Source of the DNA: Clonostachys chloroleuca
Taxonomy: Eukaryota > Ascomycota > Sordariomycetes > Hypocreales > Bionectriaceae
Length of the DNA stretch: 64,000 nucleotides
Reading direction: 5' to 3'
NCBI GenBank assembly: GCA_037952775.1
Contig: JBANAY010000004.1
Span: 3,906,001-3,970,000, forward strand
Position 1 is the first letter of the stretch. The number at the start of each line of letters is the position of its first letter. This document shows positions 57,701 to 64,000 of the stretch, one piece after another. Position numbers and translations under genes: made by a program. Below the pieces are notes generated by a model, which saw nothing but the letters and a program-made list of their open reading frames with translations, had not been told where the DNA came from and ran no database searches.

Positions 57701-59259
57701 CAAAGCGCCGTAATGACTTGGAAATTTACTCCTGATCCAACTAACCGACGGTTCCAAAAGAAAGCCACATCATATATCATTGACATTACTTGGTTTCAGG
57801 TAGTATTTACCTCCCTCAACCCATGTGAGAAAAAGTGCACATTCGGGGCCATGGCGTGGGAGGACTTCGTAATCAACCCCCAGCCACTTAGAAGGAAGAG
57901 GGCGTAGTGTAGGCTGCATAATAAGCCATATGTAAGATGACTTACCGCATCCAGACCTCAGCTTATGTGACAGAACCTTCTTCTCCACCGATTTCCTGTC
58001 CAGCAGATGTCCACAGGGAACAGTAGCGAACCAAGTAGTGAGATGAAAGCCCGTTGTGATGTACCTGTCGCTGTTGGAAGAGAGTACGATAGAATGCCTA
58101 CGCCACCAGATCAATAGCCGGCCAGGTATAGCTGAGACCAATGACGAACAAATATTTTACTTTTGACGCCCTTTCCAGCCGCTGACTAAATTCCGATGAA
58201 GGGGAATACGTTAGATGAGGCTGTGCCTATTCCCGGAGATGTGAAGTGCTAATCTATGCATTCATCGCTGATGAATAACGCTTAACTATTTCCTTCGGTG
58301 CCGTCGATCATACTCAATATACCAACTTACAGTCTCAGCACCTGACTGTCGTACCTTGCTAAACACTGGTCATCGACTACTAATTCTCGACGCCATCCTG
58401 AATATCCTTGATTTATTAATTCCGGATTTTCTCTAGCTAATTTGCCCTTTCCCTTTTCGGCTCTCGGTTCGTGTACATATGTCTGCTCGAAGTTGATACG
58501 AGCATCTTAGCCACAGGATTCACTACCCTAGACTCAACTTACACACCTCAGCCCTTCGCTGATGTGCCGTCCCTTGGATCTAATGATCACACATAGCCAT
58601 ATTTCAATGGGAAAATTGGCCTGGAAGTCGTTGGAGCGAGCCTATGTATCATTTACGGTATAGAGGGACGTGAGAATTGAAGAATAGAGTAAGTTAATTA
58701 AATGGCAACTAATTCTACATTCAATAGCTTATTATTTCCTTGTCTCATTTCTATTCCAACAGCAATTTAGAAATCTAAGCGGCCGGTGACCGACAACGAT
58801 TATGGCTTTACCGTAGAAGCTCATTTATTTCTATGTTGACCCTCTGTAAGCCCTGAGACCTGAATGACGAGTTGCACGACCTGCGGTGAGCGAATCATAC
58901 TTTGTTCCGTACCTTTCGTTGACATATGAAAGCCGTTAAGTAGTTTGAAAATTTCACATCCGAGAAGTCATAATGAAAAGTCATGGGCGATGACGATGGG
59001 GAAAAGGTAATAAACAAAGAAAAATTGGAATTAAAGCCATCACTTCTCTAAGAGTAGCAGCCTACTTTAAATATGTGGCAAATAATACATGTATATCGCG
59101 TTAATCCTTTAATCCTTTACAAAACAACGTGCAAATCATAGATACGATCGCTATTATGATTGAGCACCGGGATACGGCGCGACGATTACATTAAATCGTA
59201 GACTCATAGCCCAACTCATCAACACCTTGACGTCAACATCCAGCCTTTCCAGTTCGCCA
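54717..59259. other. Long gene-free stretch (54717-59259)
   Basis: Upstream of the barwin-like gene, with a pyrimidine-biased 5' leader and a TATAAA at 54955-54960 (minus strand), then about 4.2 kb without a convincing gene. The left part (55000-56100) is GC-rich and contains long overlapping open frames on both strands (one of 205 codons at 55193-55810, minus) with no known motif. The right part (56800-59200) is AT-rich. I see no RNA gene or repeat array. Confidence 0.4.
54955..54960 (-). promoter_or_regulatory. TATA box of the barwin-like gene
   Basis: TATAAA on the minus strand in the context AAGTATAAAGGCC, 240 bp before the start codon. The following leader is rich in pyrimidines, as in highly expressed fungal genes. 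Position-based inference. Confidence 0.4.
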
Positions 59260-61512
59260 CTACACTGACCCTCCGCCCTGCTCGGTCACGAAAGACATCG
59301 GTCTGCGGGACCCTGGGTTTTCGATCGGCGGTGCAAGCTTGGGCTGTCGACCTGGGCCTGGTCTGATTTGCCCATGCTGCGAAGGTGGATGTGAAGGTTG
59401 CTGGGTAGGATGGGCTGGGGCGACACCATTGCTTGCTATGTTGGCAGCCACTTCCTCGTCTATGATGACAATCATCCATATGCCGATGCTCCCGTTCACT
59501 CCCCGGAGAGGTGTGCAGTGGAGCCAGCGTGGCCTGCCGCGATCGACCTTGCCCGTGGGATCGTGGCGTGTCGACGAGAGCCAGCGCACCTTTGCAGTGA
59601 CGCCTTGCTCTTCAGTGAGTGCTTGGGCGAGCTGATGGCGAATACGGCCGGATCCGCCAATGCGTGACAAGAAAGGACTTTGTAGCATGCCGGGGACTCG
59701 CAGGCTTGGCGAGGCAAATAGGATCTGCAAACTTGGAGCTGGGCGGACGAGGAGATAGTGCTCATATATTCCCGGTAGCCGTCCGTTGGCCTTGGTGTGG
59801 AGGCCAGGGAGCGGCGATTCGGCCGGGTACCCATTTGATGTGTCTGGAAATGAGGCTCTCGGGAGAGGGGATTGCTGAGGCGACGAGCCATCTTCGAGCA
59901 CCAGGTAGGGTGTATTCCAATTGGCGTCCTGTCTCGATGGTGCGTCGTATGAATCCCGCGACTGATGCATGCCTCCGCCATAACGCCGGACTGTCTCGAG
60001 CTCATGGCGGTTGAACATCTCACTCAGCTCGCGGCAAGATGTCGTGGCGTCCCTCTTATCTTCCTCATCGACGAGTCCATTTGTTCTCTCCGCCCCTGAA
60101 TCCTCAACCTCATCTTCCTCGGTGTCGGCAATGCGCTTGAAGCCTTCGAGTGCAGTGCATTCCCGAACCAATCCAGAAACATCAATCTGAGCACCCAAGA
60201 AGTAACGGACATTGCCTCTGGAGTCTATCAACGGCGCACAAACCAAAAGGTTCATGAAAGGAGACCCGTCACGGCGATAATTTAGGAATGTCTCGAAGTG
60301 ATCCTGCCCAGCGGCAAGCCGATCTCTGATCCTTTGGATGCTGAATGGATTTGTGCCGGGGCCCTGGAGGAAGCGGCAATTGCGGCCAATAACATAATCC
60401 ATGCCATATTGTGTGGTGCGATGAAATTCTGTAGGCACTGGTTAGACACACTCGAGGGTTTGCATTCAACTTTCAGTGGCATCACGCACCGTCTGAGGCA
60501 AGGATGATGGGATTGTCCTGTCTGGATGGATCTGTCAGGCAGAACACCTCCGCCAATCCCTCTGATGCATTTCGAAGATGCGCCGGCATAATTCCCGTTA
60601 TTCTTTGCTTGATAGACAAGCTGACGATGCCAATGTATTTGTGGGTGATGAACATGGGGAGCTCGTCTCTTGTCAGCGCTTCAAGTGCCGCGTCATGCTT
60701 AGCCTGGAGGCCTTTATTCGAGGTATCCTCAGCAATGTCGGCAGTGAACCCATGTCCGTTCAATGCCCCCAGCGATGCCATCACCGAGTTGGCATACCTT
60801 ATGGCTCTCATTGCCTTTTCACTTTCCAGATAGTATTTCAGAAGGGGAACAGAATCTGGCCTCACGGTGGCAAGAAAGTGAGCAAATTGACCAAGGAGAC
60901 GTGAATCGGCCAATATAGTGGCCATGTGCTCCTTGGAGAAAAGGAGTTCCGAGCGCCTCTCCAGCGAGTAGACGGCCTGCTCCTCATGGGACGGAGCGAC
61001 AATGTCGAAGCTCCTTGGATCATACTCTTCCTCGTCTAGGGGCCGAAGATCCTCTGCATATGAGCCTGCCTTGGCCTGCAGGGCTGGCAACAGTGAGGTC
61101 CCAGTGGTCTCTACAGAATCCGCGTTGGAATCTGCAAAAGAGACATTGGAGGCCCTAGAGGCCATGCTCCGCGGTCCCGGTGAAGAGGAACGGGACAGAG
61201 CTTCCATCATCCTGTGGGACATTCCGTCGAACCCGTCAAAATTGAGAGATGGCTCTCGTGCGCTATATGGTGAGTCAGTGTCTAGGCTATCTCAAGGGGG
61301 TGAAGCTACATCGCGTGGCCCAGACGAAGGCAACAATGCAACGACGAAAAGACAGGCGCGAGATGGCTCGTCGCCGGCGGCATCACTAACATCTGATGAG
61401 CACCGCTAGGGGCTCGAGGAAACATATCCTGTCGAGCTATGGGAGACCGAGGAATCTCGGGCGCAGGCGCTACAGGCTGTTGACTGTAGATTGGGATGGA
61501 CGGCTGAGCCAT
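59260..61512 (-). CDS. RGS-LOV photoreceptor-like protein
   Basis: The model is complement(join(59260..60428, 60490..61262, 61391..61512)), giving 687 aa. Both introns keep frame (donors GTTAGT and GTGCGT). Residues 1-40 are Pro-rich. A Ser-rich segment follows, then a helical region (SLERRSELLFSKEHMATILADSRLLGQFAHFLATVRPDSVPLLKYYLESEKAMRAIRYA) resembling an RGS domain. Next comes a LOV/PAS core: ITGIMPAHLRNASEGLAEVFCLTDPSRQDNPIILASDEFHRTTQYG, then GRNCRFLQGPGTNPFS with the flavin-adduct Cys at about 316, NYRRDGSPFMNLL, and YFLGAQIDVSGL. A long Ser/Pro-rich tail contains a second PAS-like remnant (HYLLVRPAPSLQILFASPSLRVPG). RGS-LOV fusions are known in ascomycetes and couple blue light to membrane G-protein signalling. 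The RGS call is less sure than LOV. Confidence 0.85.
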
Positions 61513-63199
61513 TGTCTATCTAGCTCAATATCTTGGTCGGAATACGATGTAAGGGACAGGTTGTGCACATTTGTCAAGAGGATCTAGATGTATAAACACT
61601 GAGGAAGGAGGATTTCCCGTGGTGTTAGCTCGAGGTTAGCTCGAGCGGCAAGACGTCACCTTGGGTAGAGGGCGATCTGCATCGCCGGTGACATAGAGAG
61701 TCATTGAAGTGGCCCGAAACTCCATCACTGGCGGCGTAATATTGAATTAGTGGCAGTTTTGCGCTCTAGCACGGCCTGAGCGAGCTCAACTAAGCAAGGT
61801 GTGGAAAAAGAAACCATCCTCTGGGCCTGAGCTGATGCTCCTGAGCCCGATTCGCGTGTCCGATGAGAACGATGCATCTCGATCAAGCCCTCCGTCTTGG
61901 CATCTAGAGATCGGAGCTAGCATCAGGGGAATCATCTAACTTAGTTAGGGTCCCCGGAGAGCAATATGTCGGCCCGTGGCCCCCAGGAGCCAGCTGGCTC
62001 ACTGACAGGCTTTCAAATGATGATCCCTGCGGTAGATTGATCGGATAATATTGATCATGCAGCATAACTAGGCAGTTTCCGTGCCATCAAATTTCCAAGC
62101 GAGGGGCTAGCGCAGGTGGTTGGAGCAGGATCGGCAACAGTTCGTGAAGCTAACGAGTCTGCTAATCATCTTGCCCATCCTCCTACTGATGGTTTGGTCA
62201 TAGACGAGTCCCTTTCTGGAGAAAGACGCGCATATTGGCCCTTGATTTAGGTCCTGCGGGCTAGCACACGTGAGAGTGAATAATTAAACCCAGATTAAAG
62301 ACGCTGATGGGATAAGAACTAGGAGAGTCACGGCCTAGGCAAACGCGTGGCTATAATGGAGTCGCTTCTTTGACTAACAGACATAATTTAGTGCGCATTG
62401 GCCATCTCATGCACGATGTAAGGTTAACGGCCATGCTAAACACTCACTTATGATCGCCGATCTTGCATATACTATGCCACGAGCTGCTGTATCACCATCC
62501 TTTTCAGGTAGTTTTCCAAAACCAAGAACCCAAATAAGCCAATTGAACTTTGAATTGACATCAGAGCCCCGTTACGCGTTGAAACACTTCCCAAAAAAGT
62601 CCACCCTACAAGAGTTGCCTGCGAGACACTGGGATATCTTTCGTTACAGACCGCCTCTGATCAGCATCAACTCGCGATTCCGAACGACCCTAAGGTATAC
62701 GTGTTATATCATAATTAAATTATAGTTGATAAAAGATTGAGTACAGAGAAAAATTGCAATGGAAGATACCAGACCCGACATGTCAACACAGTGAATACGA
62801 AAGGCAAAGCAGTAACATCTGCTAGCCCAAGACTACAGCCATGCAAAAGCAATTCTATTACGATTACAAAACTTCTCGTAATCTCCCGAGAGAGCTACCG
62901 TAGTCCTTGAAGTTTAACTGCAGAAGGCTATATCGAGAACGTCGTATCTAGATATATATATATATATTTGACTATCGCATGCTTTTACAGAGATGGTACA
63001 GAATAAGTGAAAAAGAGAGACAAGACGTTTTAACAAAAGAAGAATAAAAAAGTCAACAGTCAAACGTGAAAGCTGGAAAGATGTTTGCTTTTTGTTACCA
63101 CCACCACATTCTTTTCATCGTCCCATCTTTCCTATATATGCTGTTGTCATTTATTTCATGCATCTATGTAGGTCAGCATTCATTTCGTCGGTCTGGCGA
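61513..63199. other. Gene-free stretch (61513-63199)
   Basis: Promoter of the RGS-LOV gene at the left, and the 3' side of the LrgB-like gene at the right. A 91-codon frame at 62450 has no recognisable domain. A short (AT)n tract lies at 62952-62967. Confidence 0.4.
62952..62967. repeat. (AT)8 microsatellite
   Basis: Eight AT dinucleotides in a gene-free region. Confidence 0.7.
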
Positions 63200-64000
63200 T
63201 CAAACCAGCAACCGGATGACCTGAGTTATCGGAGGAATCGATGTCAATAGAACTGTAGTTGTACCAAAAATACTCATAGACAAGCTCGACAACGCGGCTG
63301 GTCGCGGATCTGTCTGAAGTAGTCGGGCGGTAACGACAGCAGCCGAGTTCGACCCCAAGGTAATCCCTCTCGTAACGTAGTCGTCTGCGTCAACAAGTTA
63401 GAGACTCTCTTTGCAGACGCAATTCGCCCTTTGTAACTCACCTTCCCGGATTCTGAGCCAAGATAAAAGGCGTTGCCCCACCAAAACCCCGAGAATCCCA
63501 CTCATAACACCAACCGATGCAACCGTATTGACATCTCCCCCAAGATTTTGGGTTGCAGGCAAAGCAAGCGCCAACGTAATGCTCCGCGATGCCATGGCAA
63601 GAGATCGCTGAGGCCGTAGAAAGAATGTCCCCGGCACCGGGACAACTAAATGTGCCGGGGTTTCCCCAGAGATAGAGATAGAGGTAGTCGACGCCGGGCT
63701 TGAACTGATGGAGCCCTGCTTGCAGACTGTCACCGCGGCTAGCTGCTAGAGCCCATATGCCTAGAACGGTTATTAAGGCTTATACTATTACGGGGTGAAG
63801 GTACTGCCGATACCGTGGCGGAACTCTCATTGCGACTAGATATGCTAGCACGCAGAGGCTAAGATGAACAGGCATGGCATAGCCTTTTGTGTAGAAGACT
63901 GGGACGCCAATGAAGATAAATACCGCACTCCAGATAGTGAAGTTGAGATTTCTTGTAATTGAAATCGCCCAGATATATGCCCTTGGTAGTGGGAGAGGAT
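63200..64000 (-). pseudogene. LrgA/LrgB (CidA/CidB)-type membrane protein, decayed and partial
   Basis: Read leftwards from the window edge. A LrgA-like part is WAISITRNLNFTIWSAVFIFIGVPVFYTKGYAMPVHLSLCVLAYL, then RVPPRYRQYLHPVIV, an in-frame TAA at 63782-63780, and ALITVLGIWALAASRGDSL continuing in frame to PGAGDILS. A LrgB-like part follows in another frame: RSLAMASRSITLALALPATQNLGGDVNTVASVGVMSGILGVLVGQRLLSWLRIREG. Then a clean 57-bp intron (GTGAGT at 63441 to CGCAG at 63385) leads to DDYVTRGITLGSNSAAVVTARLLQTDPRPAALSSLSMSIFG and a TGA at 63202-63200. Compared with the family as I know it, about 60 residues between GAGD and RRSLA are missing and the frame changes there. Homologues (plant PLGG1) export glycolate/glycerate; the fungal role is unknown. 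Confidence 0.65.

Noticed and set aside
57770..58141. A 123-codon minus-strand frame
   Set aside because: No recognisable motif; sits in a gene-free AT-rich area.
1..64000. CRISPR arrays, bacterial operons, tRNA genes and telomere repeats
   Set aside because: None seen. The genome is eukaryotic, and I found no tRNA-like cloverleaf or TTAGGG array by reading, though a covariance scan would be more sensitive.

Overview
The window is nuclear DNA from a filamentous ascomycete (Pezizomycotina). Most genes are interrupted by 50-75 bp introns with GTAAGT/GTGAGT-like donors, CTAAC/CTGAC branch sites and TAG/CAG acceptors. The gene families are also typically fungal: Zn2Cys6 regulator, STAND/NLR with a nucleoside phosphorylase domain, fused PurK-PurE ADE2, RGS-LOV photoreceptor and an rvt-type cellular reverse transcriptase. 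I cannot name the species; Eurotiomycetes is a guess. Gene spacing is loose and the DNA mixes intact genes with relics. All exon coordinates below were worked out by hand from reading frame, splice consensus and family resemblance.

Layout. 0-3.5 kb: partial coiled-coil gene, small Cys-rich gene. 3.5-7.3 kb: a complete PNP-NB-ARC-TPR NLR with nine nearly identical 126-bp repeats. 7.4-14.3 kb: a poorly resolved SANT-like gene, a decayed gene fragment, a possible 5S rRNA relic and a surface/tail-anchored protein gene. 14.3-20.1 kb: a broken rvt reverse transcriptase and a conserved 687-aa protein. 21.2-27.5 kb: MFSD1-like transporter, F-box/ankyrin-like protein, ADE2. 29.7-39.2 kb: Mpv17-like protein, Zn2Cys6 regulator convergent with an aldo-keto reductase, a stand-alone phosphorylase-like protein, and a CorA-like membrane protein. 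40.1-40.7 kb: an AT-rich, RIP-like degenerate ORF. 41.6-52.9 kb: a block of metabolic genes (esterase, MFS carrier, phytanoyl-CoA-dioxygenase-like enzyme, CocE-type hydrolase, FAD monooxygenase, Rossmann oxidoreductase relic). 54.2 kb: secreted barwin/RlpA-like protein. 59.2-61.5 kb: RGS-LOV photoreceptor. 63.2-64 kb: a decayed LrgA/LrgB-type gene running off the window.

The 41.6-52.9 kb block is the best candidate for a co-regulated pathway. It has no PKS or NRPS, so it looks more like a small catabolic or detoxifying cluster than a backbone-driven metabolite cluster. The element CGGTTCGG (core GTTCGG/CCGAAC) recurs upstream of the transporter, in the divergent dioxygenase/hydrolase promoter and upstream of the monooxygenase. 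The six-base core also occurs twice upstream of the esterase.

A second theme is that several otherwise well conserved genes carry one-base frame breaks that look like missing bases, some in homopolymers. These are either assembly errors or recent pseudogenes, and reads are needed to decide.
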